NCBI RefSeq assembly: GCF_001891125.1
Contig: NZ_CP015247.1
Location: 1,839,501 to 1,903,500, forward strand
Length of the DNA stretch: 64,000 nucleotides
Source: Leuconostoc suionicum
Lineage (GTDB): Bacteria > Bacillota > Bacilli > Lactobacillales > Lactobacillaceae
Direction: 5' to 3'
Shown here piece by piece: positions 41,507 to 51,350 of this stretch; position 1 is the stretch's first letter, and every line of letters begins with the position of its first letter. Below the pieces are notes generated by a model. The model saw only the letters and a program-made list of their open reading frames with translations. It had not been told where the DNA came from and made no database searches. Both the position numbers and the translations under genes were made by a program.

Positions 41507-43141
41507 TTACTTACGGTAGGCATATTTCAGGTCCATATTTAATCCTGTAGTGTTGATAATAACACCTTTAACATTTGAACGAGCTAATGAATATCCTGAA
41601 CGGAAGTAAAGTGGATTAAAGTTGGCTTCCTTATACAATGCTGCTTCAGCTGCCTTATAATCTGAATCGCGTGCAGAGTCATTCAAAGCATCTGTGGTTT
41701 CAGCTTTTTCAACTGCTGCAGTATATGCAGAGTTCTTGAATTGTCCATCATTGTATGAAGCCCCATCCTTAAACAAGTCATAGAATGTTGAACCTTCTGG
41801 ATAATCACCACCCCAGAGTGAAACAATCGCATCAAAGTTTTGTGTTTGAGCATCTTGCAAACGTTGCTTGAATGGTACAAACTTTTCTTCGACCTTCAAA
41901 CCAGGCAATGCTTTTTGTAATGAGCCTTGCAGGTAATCTAATGTGGTCTTCGCAGTTGCACTATCTGCATCAGACGTAATTGTCAAAGTCATGCTTGTTT
42001 CACCGACTTCTTTCAACCCTTCTGCAAATAACTTAGCAGCTTCTTTAGTGTCATACTTGTAACCGGGAGCAACGTACTTTGCTAAGTCTTCGCCAGAGGC
42101 AGTCTTAGCTAACCCTTCAGGTGCCAAACCAGTAGCAGGAGTTGATACACCAGAAGTAACTTGGTCAACCAATTCTTTACGGTTTGTTGCTAAGTTCAAA
42201 GCTTGACGAATCTTTGTGTTAGACAAATACTTATTTTTACCAGTTTGGTTGTATTCGATATAAGCTGTTGTTGCTTCTGGAACCTTTACAGTATCCTTGT
42301 TGCTCTTGTTAGCAGCATACAATTCTGGTGTTGATATTGATGCACGGTCTAACTTGCCTTGCTTGTACAATTGCACAGCAGTTTCAGCTTTTTTAACAAC
42401 AGAATAGTCAATTTCCTTTGTCTTAACGCTCTTGGCATCCCAGTAGTTATCGTTCTTAACAAGCTTAAAGCTGTTATTAGTGCCGTTCCAACCTTCAAAC
42501 TTATAAGGACCAGAATACAATTGCTTTGCAGATGTCGTACCATACTTCTTACCTTGCTTTTCAACAAAGCTCTGCTTCTGAGGCATAAAGTTTGCAAATG
42601 TGAGCAAATACTTAAATTGTGGCATTGGGCGTTCTAACTTAAATGTAATTACATTCCCCTTAGACGTCACACCCAAAGTACTAACTTTGGCTTTTCCAGC
42701 AACAATGTCGTCTGCATTCTTAACACCTGATGTCAAATATGCATATTGTGAAGCAGTCTTCGGGTTAACAATGCGTTGCCATGAATAAACGAAATCCTTA
42801 GCAGTTAGCTTAGATCCATCTGACCACTTCAAGCCACTGCGCAATGTAGCAGTATAAGTCAATCCATCTTTCGATACTTTGACTGACTTAGCTAATTCTG
42901 GAACAGCCTTACCCTTGGCATTAACACGGAGCAAGTTAGATCCGGTGTTACCAATAATTGTTCCTGAGTAAGTATCCGTATTTTTTGAAATATCTAAAGT
43001 TTGAATTTCTGTCGGAAAAGAAAACTTGAGTGTATCACTTGATGATCCGTTCGAACCACCCCAGAGACCGGCAGCACGCGTTCCAGCGCCAGCTACAACC
43101 ACAACGGCTGCACCGATCGCCCATTTTTTCCATGTATCCAT
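41507..43141 (-). CDS. oppA: Oligopeptide-binding protein OppA, lipobox cysteine missing
   Basis: The 544-aa solute-binding protein has the SBP_bac_5 layout (LDISKNTDTYSGTIIGNTGSNL; VPELAKSVKVSKDGLTYTATLRSGLKWSDG; KDFVYSWQRIVNP). It captures peptides for OppBCDF. The N-terminus WKKWAIGAAVVVVAGAGTRAAG is hydrophobic but has no Cys; it looks like a lipobox T-L-A-A-C changed to T-R-A-A-G. The protein would therefore be held by an uncleaved helix or released. The ribosome site GGAGG lies 10 nt before ATG. Promoter: TTGCAA, 17 nt, TAAACT. It is the first gene of the operon. Confidence 0.93.
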   Translation of the reverse strand: MDTWKKWAIGAAVVVVAGAGTRAAGLWGGSNGSSSDTLKFSFPTEIQTLDISKNTDTYSGTIIGNTGSNLLRVNAKGKAVPELAKSVKVSKDGLTYTATLRSGLKWSDGSKLTAKDFVYSWQRIVNPKTASQYAYLTSGVKNADDIVAGKAKVSTLGVTSKGNVITFKLERPMPQFKYLLTFANFMPQKQSFVEKQGKKYGTTSAKQLYSGPYKFEGWNGTNNSFKLVKNDNYWDAKSVKTKEIDYSVVKKAETAVQLYKQGKLDRASISTPELYAANKSNKDTVKVPEATTAYIEYNQTGKNKYLSNTKIRQALNLATNRKELVDQVTSGVSTPATGLAPEGLAKTASGEDLAKYVAPGYKYDTKEAAKLFAEGLKEVGETSMTLTITSDADSATAKTTLDYLQGSLQKALPGLKVEEKFVPFKQRLQDAQTQNFDAIVSLWGGDYPEGSTFYDLFKDGASYNDGQFKNSAYTAAVEKAETTDALNDSARDSDYKAAEAALYKEANFNPLYFRSGYSLARSNVKGVIINTTGLNMDLKYAYRK

Positions 43142-43380
43142 GAAGATATATCCTCCCGATATACTTAATATGTTGATGTTTTTTAGTTTACCATGTTAAT
43201 TTCTCATTTGCAACTCATTTATATTAGATTTTAATATTTTGTTGCATTTCGCCAGAATGTCAGGAATACTAACAAAATCATACTATTAATAAGTTTTTTT
43301 GTGCTAAATGCACCTCATTTGCCACAATTTTTTTAATCATTGCAACAGCAAAGCTACAGTATGCTTAGAATAAAAATAAA
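43142..43380 (-). promoter_or_regulatory. oppA promoter region
   Basis: On the minus strand -35 TTGCAA (43208-43213) and -10 TAAACT (43185-43190) are 17 nt apart, about 45 nt before the oppA ATG. The rest of the gap is AT-rich with no ORF or clear operator. Confidence 0.6.
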
Positions 43381-43472
43381 AAAAGCATCGTTTTCTTACT
43401 TCACAAAAGAAATATATTAAGCGCTTCACATTTCGTATGAAACCCATTCCTTTAGAAGAAAACAATGCTTTT
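43381..43472. terminator. Long-loop hairpin after the amino acid ABC operon
   Basis: 17-nt arms 43381-43397 and 43456-43472 pair with one mismatch around a 58-nt loop. Ends are A-rich and T-rich, so it may stop transcription from either side; the large loop is unusual. Confidence 0.55.
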
Positions 43473-43493
43473 ATTAAAAATTATAAGTTGTAC

Positions 43494-44153
43494 TTAGGCT
43501 AAGCGACGATCAAACCACTTGGCAATTAGCGATAGGCCATAATTCAACAAGAAGTATACTAACGTAATTGCAATCAGAACCGGGATGATATAAGTAGAGT
43601 TTTGTGCATAAATAATCTGACCACGATAAGTCATTTCGGCCAAGACAATACCCATAGCAAGACTTGTATCCTTAACCAATGATATCAACTGTGAAATGAT
43701 TGGTGGAATCATCTTCTTATATGCTTGTGGCAGAACAATGTAGATCATTGTCTGGATATTTGTTAGTCCATTAGCACGTGCACCTTCAAACTGTCCTTCA
43801 TCAATTGATTCTAGTCCGCCACGCACGATTTCAGCGAGCATTGAAGATTCAAAAGTGCTCATCGCAACAACAGTTGCCCAAAAGATAGGTAAATGAATGC
43901 CTATCTTTGGTAAAGCAAAATAAACGAAGAAAATAATTAATAGCAACGGTAAATTACGAATAATATTATTAATTGTACCGACAAACTTAGAAAAATATGG
44001 GATACGTTCAAATTGAACAATTCCAATAATTGATCCAGCAATAAAACTTAAAATAACCGAGATAATTGATACACCAACTGTAATGCCTAATCCACCCAAC
44101 AAATATTGGACGTTTTGCGGTGTAAAGGCGTCAAAAATTCCTAATGTAACCAT
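43494..44153 (-). CDS. Polar amino acid ABC transporter permease (distal)
   Basis: The 219-aa HisM/GlnP-type permease has five membrane segments and the EAA loop (EGARANGLTNIQTMIYIVLPQA). With the 213-aa permease it forms a heterodimer fed by the binding protein at 44805 and powered by the ATPase at 45769. Glutamate/aspartate or glutamine is the likely substrate. It starts 10 nt after the other permease ends. Confidence 0.9.
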   Translation of the reverse strand: MVTLGIFDAFTPQNVQYLLGGLGITVGVSIISVILSFIAGSIIGIVQFERIPYFSKFVGTINNIIRNLPLLLIIFFVYFALPKIGIHLPIFWATVVAMSTFESSMLAEIVRGGLESIDEGQFEGARANGLTNIQTMIYIVLPQAYKKMIPPIISQLISLVKDTSLAMGIVLAEMTYRGQIIYAQNSTYIIPVLIAITLVYFLLNYGLSLIAKWFDRRLA

Positions 44154-44163
44154 ATTGTCCTCC

Positions 44164-44805
44164 TTATGCTGCGTGCTTTAGTTTACGTTCGAGATTCTGC
44201 ATGTAGTAGCTCAACGGCAATGTAATTACCAAATAGAAAAGTGCCACAATAATATAGGTGCTAAAAGTGTCAAACGTAGTAGCTGCAATCATATTTCCTT
44301 GATACATCAAATCCAATCCACCGACAAAGGCTAGGATTGATGAGTTTTTAACCAAATTAATGAATTGGTTTCCAAGTGATGGTAGTGCTATTTTAAAGGC
44401 TTGGGGCAGTACAATGTACCGCATACTTTGATTAAACGATAATCCATTAGCGCGCGCCCCTTCCATTTGTCCATTATCAACGGAAAGGATACCGGCACGA
44501 ACAGTTTCGGCAATAAAAGCTGATGTATATAATGATAATGCAATGGTTCCAGCAGCAAACCCGTTCATTGGAATAACCTTAGCAACTACTAGGAAGAAGA
44601 AGAAGGTGATAATCAATAATGGAATGTTACGAAATACTTGCACATATACATTACCAATTTTTTGCGCCCATTTTTGTGGCAAAATTTGTAAAATAGCAAA
44701 GAACGTGCCCAAAATCATAGAAATGATTAGCGCAATAATACTTGATAGTAAAGTATATCCAAATCCTTGCAAGAACGTTGGGAAATTATTTTGTAATAAC
44801 GTCAT
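44164..44805 (-). CDS. Polar amino acid ABC transporter permease (proximal)
   Basis: The 213-aa permease has the same five-segment layout and EAA loop (EGARANGLSFNQSMRYIVLPQA) as its neighbour. Its start overlaps the stop of the binding-protein gene by one base, so the two are translationally coupled. Confidence 0.9.
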   Translation of the reverse strand: MTLLQNNFPTFLQGFGYTLLSSIIALIISMILGTFFAILQILPQKWAQKIGNVYVQVFRNIPLLIITFFFFLVVAKVIPMNGFAAGTIALSLYTSAFIAETVRAGILSVDNGQMEGARANGLSFNQSMRYIVLPQAFKIALPSLGNQFINLVKNSSILAFVGGLDLMYQGNMIAATTFDTFSTYIIVALFYLVITLPLSYYMQNLERKLKHAA

Positions 44806-45677
44806 TATTTCGCCTCCAATTCATGCCAATCAAGTCCTGGTACATCGCTGAACCACTTCTTGATTAAGTTATTATAAGTACCATTTTTCTTAATGGTTGC
44901 AAGCGCTTTGTTCGTCTCCCTAACCATTGGGCCTTGATTATTATCAAAAGCAATAGCAATACCATAAGGTCCGTGGGTAAAAGTACCACCCACAATTTGA
45001 TAATCTGGGTTTTCTGTAGCAAACCCATACAAAATCGCATTATCAGTTGACATTGCCTGCCCCTGACCGGCCTTGAGGGCCTGCATACCTGTGGCGTAAT
45101 CTTGAACAGCTAGCAACTTGGCCTTTGGTGCAAATTTCTTTGTCTCTTCGGCAGCCGTAGTACCAACAACAACGATAATTTTATACTTTGAATCATTCAT
45201 ATCTTTAATTGACTTGATTCCTGAGTCTTTTTTAACCAGAATTGATTGTCCGGCATCAAAATATTGATTCGTAAAGTCAATAATTTTTTCACGTTCAGGT
45301 GTGATTGTCATTGTTGATACCGTGCCATCAATATTAGTATTCTTCAATAATTGTATTTTTGAAGACGAAGACACTGGTACGAACTCCGCAGACATTGGAA
45401 CACCAGTTTGCTTTGATATCTGAACTGTTAACGCTTTAGCAATATCGACGTCGAACCCTTTAGAAACACCAGTCTTTGTATCCATTAAACCGAATAATTT
45501 GGTGTCAGATTTCACTCCCCAAATAATCCGCCCTAATTTTTCAACACGTTGTAATGTGTCTTGATGCTCTTCATTTTTCTTAGCAGCAGTAGTTGCCCAC
45601 AATAAACCGAGGACAATAACAGCAGCTAAAACGATTGTGGCAATGATACCAAACTGTCTTTTTTTAGCTTTTTCCAT
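44805..45677 (-). CDS. Amino acid ABC transporter substrate-binding protein, membrane-anchored
   Basis: The 290-aa SBP_bac_3 protein (FDVDIAKALTVQISKQTG; DGTVSTMTITPEREKIIDFT) resembles glutamate/aspartate-binding proteins. Its N-terminus (FGIIATIVLAAVIVLGLLWATTAAKK) is a membrane helix with no lipobox Cys, so it is tethered rather than lipidated, like OppA in this window. The ATG has no good ribosome site; a GGAGG lies about 80 nt upstream in front of another frame. It sits between the ATPase gene and the two permease genes. Confidence 0.88.
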   Translation of the reverse strand: MEKAKKRQFGIIATIVLAAVIVLGLLWATTAAKKNEEHQDTLQRVEKLGRIIWGVKSDTKLFGLMDTKTGVSKGFDVDIAKALTVQISKQTGVPMSAEFVPVSSSSKIQLLKNTNIDGTVSTMTITPEREKIIDFTNQYFDAGQSILVKKDSGIKSIKDMNDSKYKIIVVVGTTAAEETKKFAPKAKLLAVQDYATGMQALKAGQGQAMSTDNAILYGFATENPDYQIVGGTFTHGPYGIAIAFDNNQGPMVRETNKALATIKKNGTYNNLIKKWFSDVPGLDWHELEAK

Positions 45678-45768
45678 AGTAACAGAGCGTTAATGGCTTT
45701 TATTTTCAAATATTTCATATCACAAGATACTGAAACTTCCAAAAACGCGTTTCCTCCAAATCTAAATT

Positions 45769-46506
45769 TTATTTGTGATCAACTTGGCTCAAGAACTGTT
45801 GAGCACGTGGTTCTCTAGGATTATTAAAGAATTCTTCGGTTGTACTATCTTCAAGAATTTCACCGTCGGCCATAAAGATAACACGATCAGCCACGGCCTT
45901 AGCGAAACTCATTTCATGGGTAACAACAAGCATTGTCATAGATGAGTCCTTAGCAATATCACGCATAACGTCCAACACATCCCCAACCATTTCAGGATCC
46001 AAAGCTGATGTTGGTTCATCGAACAACAAGGCTTTAGGTTGCATCGCTAATGAACGAGCAATAGCTGCACGTTGCTTTTGACCACCTGATAGTTCAGACG
46101 GCATATTAGCTGCCTTATCTGCCAAACCAACTTTATCTAATAAAGCCATTGCTACTTTCTTATTTTCGTCTTCATTACGCTTCAAAACTAGACGTGGTGC
46201 GAGCATCACGTTTTCCAAAGTTGACTTATTATTGTACAAATTAAAATGTTGAAAAACCATGCCAATGTTTTTACGGATACGATTGATATCGGTTTTAGGA
46301 TCATGTAAATCAAATCCATTGACTAGAAGCTTACCTTCTTGTATTTCTTCTAGTCCATTAATTGTACGAATCAAAGTTGACTTTCCAGACCCTGAAGGAC
46401 CAATAAGGACAACAGTCTCACCTTCATCAATTTTTAAATTAATGTTCTTCAAAGCATGAAACTTCCCATAATATTTCTCGACGTTTTTAAATTCAATCAT
46501 TGACAT
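45769..46506 (-). CDS. glnQ: Polar amino acid ABC transporter ATPase (GlnQ-like)
   Basis: The 245-aa ATPase has Walker A GPSGSGKST (about 34-42), signature LSGGQKQRAAIARSL, Walker B ALLFDEPTSALDPE and the H-loop VVTHEMSFA, all typical of the GlnQ/ArtP/HisP group. It is the first gene of the four-gene operon. The promoter is likely TTGACT, 18 nt, TAAAAT (46629-46634 and 46605-46610 on the minus strand). A hairpin CGTGTGCAC/GTGTACACG lies just before the AAAGGAG site. Confidence 0.92.
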   Translation of the reverse strand: MSMIEFKNVEKYYGKFHALKNINLKIDEGETVVLIGPSGSGKSTLIRTINGLEEIQEGKLLVNGFDLHDPKTDINRIRKNIGMVFQHFNLYNNKSTLENVMLAPRLVLKRNEDENKKVAMALLDKVGLADKAANMPSELSGGQKQRAAIARSLAMQPKALLFDEPTSALDPEMVGDVLDVMRDIAKDSSMTMLVVTHEMSFAKAVADRVIFMADGEILEDSTTEEFFNNPREPRAQQFLSQVDHK

Positions 46507-46528
46507 GACTTAATTCTCCTTTTTCTGA

Positions 46529-46551
46529 GCGTGTACACCGCAGTGCACACG
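46529..46551 (-). promoter_or_regulatory. Hairpin in the 5' UTR of the amino acid ABC operon
   Basis: CGTGTGCAC and GTGTACACG (eight of nine pairs, loop TGCG-like) lie 8 nt upstream of the ribosome site. It may stabilise the message or be a protein site; no riboswitch class fits. Confidence 0.4.
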
Positions 46552-46689
46552 GTAGCAAAAACTAGCCTAACATAAAATCTAAAACTAGTCTCTTCTAATT
46601 ACCATTTTACGCATACTTAGTTCGTTTAGTCAAAGTTGTATGTGAAGTTTTATAACAAGAAGTTATAGCCATTCACTGTGATATTTGAC

Positions 46690-48495
46690 CTATACCGCTA
46701 TCCCACTTTGTGCGCCTTGCAATCGATAAAGGTCATAATACCTTCCATGTGCTGCAAGCAGTTCATCATGGGTTCCACGTTCAACGACCTCTCCTTGATC
46801 CAGCACCAAAATTAAATTAGCATCTTTAATAGTAGAGAGTCTGTGGGCAATTGCATTTGTGGTTCGATCTTGACGCATTTTAACCAGTGAGTTCTGAATT
46901 TTTGCTTCTGTTTCCGTGTCCACGTTCGCAGTGGCTTCATCCAATATTAATATTTTAGGATTAGCTACAATTGTGCGTGCGAAACTGATCAGTTGTTTCT
47001 CACCAGCAGAAAAACTGCTTCCTCCTTCTTGTACTTTAGCTTGATACTTGCCGTCTAACTTTTCTATAAAATCATCGGCACCCACAAATTCAGCTGCTAA
47101 TTTAATTTGTTCATCCGTAAGACTGTCATTGTACATACGAATGTTAAACGCAATATCGCCGTAGAACATGAATGGATCCTGTAACACTAGTCCCATTTTG
47201 CTGCGTAATTTATCCATCGCAATATCACGGATATCCTGACCATCAATCAAAATTTCACCTGATTGAAAGTCATAAAAACGCATTAATGTATTAATGGTAG
47301 AACTTTTTCCAGAACCAGTATGCCCTACCAAGGCAACCGTATCACCTGGGTTAGCAGTAAATGTTAAATCTTTTAGGATTGGATGACGACCATCATAGCT
47401 AAAATTAACATGCTTAAATTCAATTTTCCCATCAGTGATATCTCCCTTAGCATTCGGGTTTTGCGCCGGAGCATAAGTATCGTTACCGAGGATACCAAGG
47501 ATACGATATCCTGATACTAAACCTTCTTGGAAAGGACTGAACAAATTCATAATACTTTCCAAGGGGCCAAAAATATTGTTTAAATAGGTAGTGAATGCAT
47601 AAATAGCGCCTGCTGAGACAACTGTTTGTATGGAAAGTTCACCAAAATACCATAAAACTAAAACCGTCGCACCACCTAACAACATGTCAATCATAGGTTC
47701 TAATAACAACGCATCAGCCTTAATCATTTTAAAACGAGCATTAAAGTACTCGCCATTAATCTTGCCGAATTCTTTTTTAAAGCGATCCTCTTGATAAAAC
47801 TCTTGAATGATATCAATTCCGGTGACACTTTCAGCAATTTTAGCATTCAGTGCCGACAAACGTTCGCGCATATGGCGAAATAGTCGTGATGAAAAGCGTT
47901 GATAAATGATAATACTGACCACGATGAATGGTACAACAACCATCATAAGGAGGGTTGCGCGCACATCAATTGTCCACATGCCAATATAGGCACCAATCAT
48001 ACTCATCACAGCAAAAGTAAGCTGCATAAAGAATCGCCAAAAATCTGTCAACGATGCCGTATCATTATTAACTCGTGTTACTAGTGAACCCGCAGGCATT
48101 TCATCGAAAAATTTCATGCCTAATGTGTGCAGCTTTTGAAATACGCGTAAGCGCATATCTTCTAAAGCATATTCACCAGCCACAGTGAAATAGTAGACAT
48201 TCAAAGCATCTGTCACAGCTTGCAACACGCGAATGACCGCAACCAAAATAGCAAAGCTAATCGTAATTTTTAGCGGAACACTACTTGTTTGATGCAAATA
48301 AGTCGTCATATAGTAAGCAATAACTCGTGGTGCAGCAGCTTGTAGTAGTGCAAAAGCTGCGCCAATTACAAGTGCCACGATAAACATTGACCGAAACGGT
48401 TTTGCCATTTTAATTAACGTCCAAATAACATGCAGTTGTTCTCTAACTGGTATATTTTTTGCCCAAACAGAATTATTTTTCTCTGTCATCATCAT
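46690..48495 (-). CDS. lmrD: Multidrug ABC exporter half-transporter, canonical ATPase site (LmrD/BmrA-type partner)
   Basis: The 601-aa protein has an N-terminal six-segment ABC exporter domain and a C-terminal ATPase: Walker A GHTGSGKSSTI, signature FSAGEKQLISFARTI and Walker B ILILDEATANVD with the catalytic Glu. It overlaps the upstream half-transporter gene by 23 nt. In such heterodimers the subunit with the intact Glu but altered signature completes the second site. Drug export is likely by homology; no LmrR-type regulator is adjacent. Confidence 0.88.
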   Translation of the reverse strand: MMMTEKNNSVWAKNIPVREQLHVIWTLIKMAKPFRSMFIVALVIGAAFALLQAAAPRVIAYYMTTYLHQTSSVPLKITISFAILVAVIRVLQAVTDALNVYYFTVAGEYALEDMRLRVFQKLHTLGMKFFDEMPAGSLVTRVNNDTASLTDFWRFFMQLTFAVMSMIGAYIGMWTIDVRATLLMMVVVPFIVVSIIIYQRFSSRLFRHMRERLSALNAKIAESVTGIDIIQEFYQEDRFKKEFGKINGEYFNARFKMIKADALLLEPMIDMLLGGATVLVLWYFGELSIQTVVSAGAIYAFTTYLNNIFGPLESIMNLFSPFQEGLVSGYRILGILGNDTYAPAQNPNAKGDITDGKIEFKHVNFSYDGRHPILKDLTFTANPGDTVALVGHTGSGKSSTINTLMRFYDFQSGEILIDGQDIRDIAMDKLRSKMGLVLQDPFMFYGDIAFNIRMYNDSLTDEQIKLAAEFVGADDFIEKLDGKYQAKVQEGGSSFSAGEKQLISFARTIVANPKILILDEATANVDTETEAKIQNSLVKMRQDRTTNAIAHRLSTIKDANLILVLDQGEVVERGTHDELLAAHGRYYDLYRLQGAQSGIAV

Positions 48496-50254
48496 CCCCC
48501 TCTCCCTCTAAGTTTTGTTGGAGCGTTGTTGCTAGTTGTTGTTGCTCATACATTTGGGCATACCATCCATGTTGAGCAATCAGTTCTTCATGACGACCAC
48601 GTTCAGCAATTTCACCGTGGTCAAAGACTACAATTTCATTAGCATTCATCACGGAACTAATTCTGTGAGCAACAATAATCGTTGTTTTTTCTTGCCGAGT
48701 AGTTTTTAAAGTATGCAATATTTGTTTTTCTGTCCGCGCATCTACGGCCGACAAAGCATCATCTAAAATTAAAATTTCTGGATCAATAATTAAGGCACGA
48801 GCTATAGCCAATCGCTGCTTCTGACCGCCCGATAAACTTACGCCATGTTCACCAACTTGTGTGTCGTATCCCTCAGGAAAGTTCTGGATATCTTCATGTA
48901 AGGCCGCCATTTTAGCAGCTTTTTCTACTTCTTCTTGCGATTTATTAATATCAGCAAAGCGGATGTTATCTCTCACTGTTGTCGAAAACAAAAAGTTTTC
49001 CTGCGCAACATAGCCAATCACTCTATGATATGCACTTAACTTATAGTCTTTAATGTTCTTACCAGCAAAACTAATTTGACCAGTATAACCATCAAACTGG
49101 CGCAGCAGCAGCTTGATTAAGGTTGTTTTACCAGAACCAACACGCCCAACTATACCGACAGTTTCACCAGCACGAATATTCAATGAAATATCTTTCAAAA
49201 CTTCCGATTGATCATCTGGATACTTAAACTGATTAATCTGAATAGCAACATCACCATGAGATATGCTATCGTAGCCCTGCTCATCTTCAATAATTGATGA
49301 TTTTTCAGATAGAATTTCTTGGACACGCATATATGAAGCATTACCACGTTCCAATACGTTGAACAATTGCCCCAAACCAAACATTGGCCATACAAGTAAC
49401 CCTAAATAAGTTGAAAATGAGACAAGCTGCCCGATTGAAATTGAATCATTCACTACCAACGACCCACCATAAGTAATCATCACAACATAACTAATTGTCA
49501 TCACCAGCGTAGCCATTGGTCCAAACAAGGAGTCAATGGCGGCTACCTTTTTATTGATTTGAATCGTTTTTTGTATTTCCTCATCAAAAGCATCAACGTC
49601 TTGTTTTTCTTGCCCCAATGTTTTAATAGCTTTAATTCCAGCTATCGATTCTTGAGACTTGTTTGATAATCGTGAAAAAGCTTCTTGAGATGATGTAAAT
49701 GCACGTCGCATTTTAGGTGATAAATACCAAACTCCGGCCGCCAATAGTGGTAAAGGTAAAACACCAATCAACGTCAAACGCCAATCAACCACAAGGATCA
49801 TTGAAATAACTGTGAAAATAATAATAACAATCGAATCAACTAGCATCAATACACCACCAGATGCCACTCTCTGCACTGCTGACAAATCGTTCGTCGCATG
49901 TGCCATTAAATCCCCCGTACGTCGACGCTGATAAAATGTAGTATCCATTTTCAAATAGTGATCAAACAATTGCTGCCGTAATGTTTTTTCTAATAGCGCC
50001 GAACCTTGGAAAATATGTGTAATCCACGTATAACGAAATATGTACATCAACACAGAAAAAAGCAAAATACTACCAGCATAGAAAAATAGCTGATGCATCG
50101 TCATTTGTCGGGACACTATCACATCAGTGAAACGACCGATTAACGCCGGGGACACCATTTGTGATATTTCTGTCAGAAACAAAAAAGTGAGCCCCAACAT
50201 ATATAGTCGTTTGTGCTCCTTAAAGAACCACATTAATTTTCCAAAAATAGTCAT
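48473..50254 (-). CDS. lmrC: Multidrug ABC exporter half-transporter, degenerate Walker B (LmrC-type)
   Basis: The 593-aa partner has a six-segment domain and an ATPase with Walker A GRVGSGKTTLI and signature LSGGQKQRLAIARAL, but Walker B ILILDDALSAVD, where Asp replaces the catalytic Glu. This one-sided loss is the hallmark of LmrCD/BmrCD-type heterodimers. ATG 50254 follows GGGAG; the frame extends ten codons. It is the first gene of the pair. Confidence 0.88.
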   Translation of the reverse strand: MTIFGKLMWFFKEHKRLYMLGLTFLFLTEISQMVSPALIGRFTDVIVSRQMTMHQLFFYAGSILLFSVLMYIFRYTWITHIFQGSALLEKTLRQQLFDHYLKMDTTFYQRRRTGDLMAHATNDLSAVQRVASGGVLMLVDSIVIIIFTVISMILVVDWRLTLIGVLPLPLLAAGVWYLSPKMRRAFTSSQEAFSRLSNKSQESIAGIKAIKTLGQEKQDVDAFDEEIQKTIQINKKVAAIDSLFGPMATLVMTISYVVMITYGGSLVVNDSISIGQLVSFSTYLGLLVWPMFGLGQLFNVLERGNASYMRVQEILSEKSSIIEDEQGYDSISHGDVAIQINQFKYPDDQSEVLKDISLNIRAGETVGIVGRVGSGKTTLIKLLLRQFDGYTGQISFAGKNIKDYKLSAYHRVIGYVAQENFLFSTTVRDNIRFADINKSQEEVEKAAKMAALHEDIQNFPEGYDTQVGEHGVSLSGGQKQRLAIARALIIDPEILILDDALSAVDARTEKQILHTLKTTRQEKTTIIVAHRISSVMNANEIVVFDHGEIAERGRHEELIAQHGWYAQMYEQQQLATTLQQNLEGEGDDDDREK

Positions 50255-50342
50255 AAGATTCTCCCAGACAGTATAAATCTCCACAATTCATTAAAGCTAT
50301 CTAAATAATATACCATATTTAAAAAGATTTTTTATATTTTAT

Positions 50343-51350
50343 TCATATAAAATTAATTAAAACTACTATCGTACTGCTAACAAACCACACAGCACCATAT
50401 ATAATGTGCTGTTTTGGATTTAGGTTCATCACACCAGCAAACTCTCGCAAAAACGCTATGCCACGGTACGGAAACTGCGTGTAACCTCCTCGACCTTGCG
50501 CATTAATTCCTTGTTTTTTTGCGAGTAAAACACCACGAAAAACATGATACTCGCTTGTATAAAATGTGAATGAACTGTTAGTTAATTCAGCACTATTCCT
50601 CAAATTTTCATATGTATTTTTAGAACGGTCTTCTAATATTGTCTTCTCATAGGGAACATTTAGTCTTTTTACAGCAAAGTTTCTCATTGCTTCTGCCTCA
50701 GAAATTAATTCATCTTTCCCTTGACCACCCGAAAAAATGATTGTTGGATACTCTGACATTTTGATTGCATCTTTAACAGCTGCCTGAATACGATTACCAA
50801 CAATGCGACCAACGTATTGTCCATCAACTAACCCACCGCCTAAGACAACAATCGGACCATCGATTGGTCGTTTAACCACCAATCCATACAACATACTACT
50901 GATACTAAACTGTAAAAATTGCCATAGAACGTATATTGACAACCAGGGGATAACAACAAGAATAGGGTTTAAAGATATTGAAAACCCATCATTCAGAAGC
51001 CAAATGCCAATATCAGCAATAGCATACACAAGCAACACTAGCGGGAAAACTAACTGATTTAGGCTGTGTTGCCATTTACGCCAACTTTGAAAACTGTGAT
51101 AGGCTAGTGTAATCACCAAAAATAGACCCGCAATATTACCCCACTTAACGAACATCTTAGCTTCATTAATTATATGAACAACGGATATACTTGGAAACTG
51201 AATCACCTGCAGACCAATGAATAAAAAAATCACAATGATTAACACATAAAATCCTAGTCGTAAACTTGCTAGGTTGATCCTGATTTGATGCCAAAGTAGC
51301 CAAGAAAAAATACTTATGGCTAAAGTTAAAATTGTTAGAATTGCTATCAT
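50343..51350 (-). CDS. YdcF/DUF218 (ElyC/SanA-type) membrane protein
   Basis: The protein of about 335 aa has several N-terminal membrane segments (from MIAILTILTLAISIFSWLLW) and a cytoplasmic or outer DUF218 domain from about residue 165 (VVLGGGLVDGQYVGRIVGNRI; TIIFSGGQGKDELISEAEAM; ILEDRSKNTYENLRNS). DUF218 proteins act in envelope or vancomycin-resistance phenotypes in E. coli, but their chemistry is not settled. Neither ATG 51350 nor 51392 has a strong ribosome site. The gene is monocistronic. Confidence 0.8.
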   Translation of the reverse strand: MIAILTILTLAISIFSWLLWHQIRINLASLRLGFYVLIIVIFLFIGLQVIQFPSISVVHIINEAKMFVKWGNIAGLFLVITLAYHSFQSWRKWQHSLNQLVFPLVLLVYAIADIGIWLLNDGFSISLNPILVVIPWLSIYVLWQFLQFSISSMLYGLVVKRPIDGPIVVLGGGLVDGQYVGRIVGNRIQAAVKDAIKMSEYPTIIFSGGQGKDELISEAEAMRNFAVKRLNVPYEKTILEDRSKNTYENLRNSAELTNSSFTFYTSEYHVFRGVLLAKKQGINAQGRGGYTQFPYRGIAFLREFAGVMNLNPKQHIIYGAVWFVSSTIVVLINFI

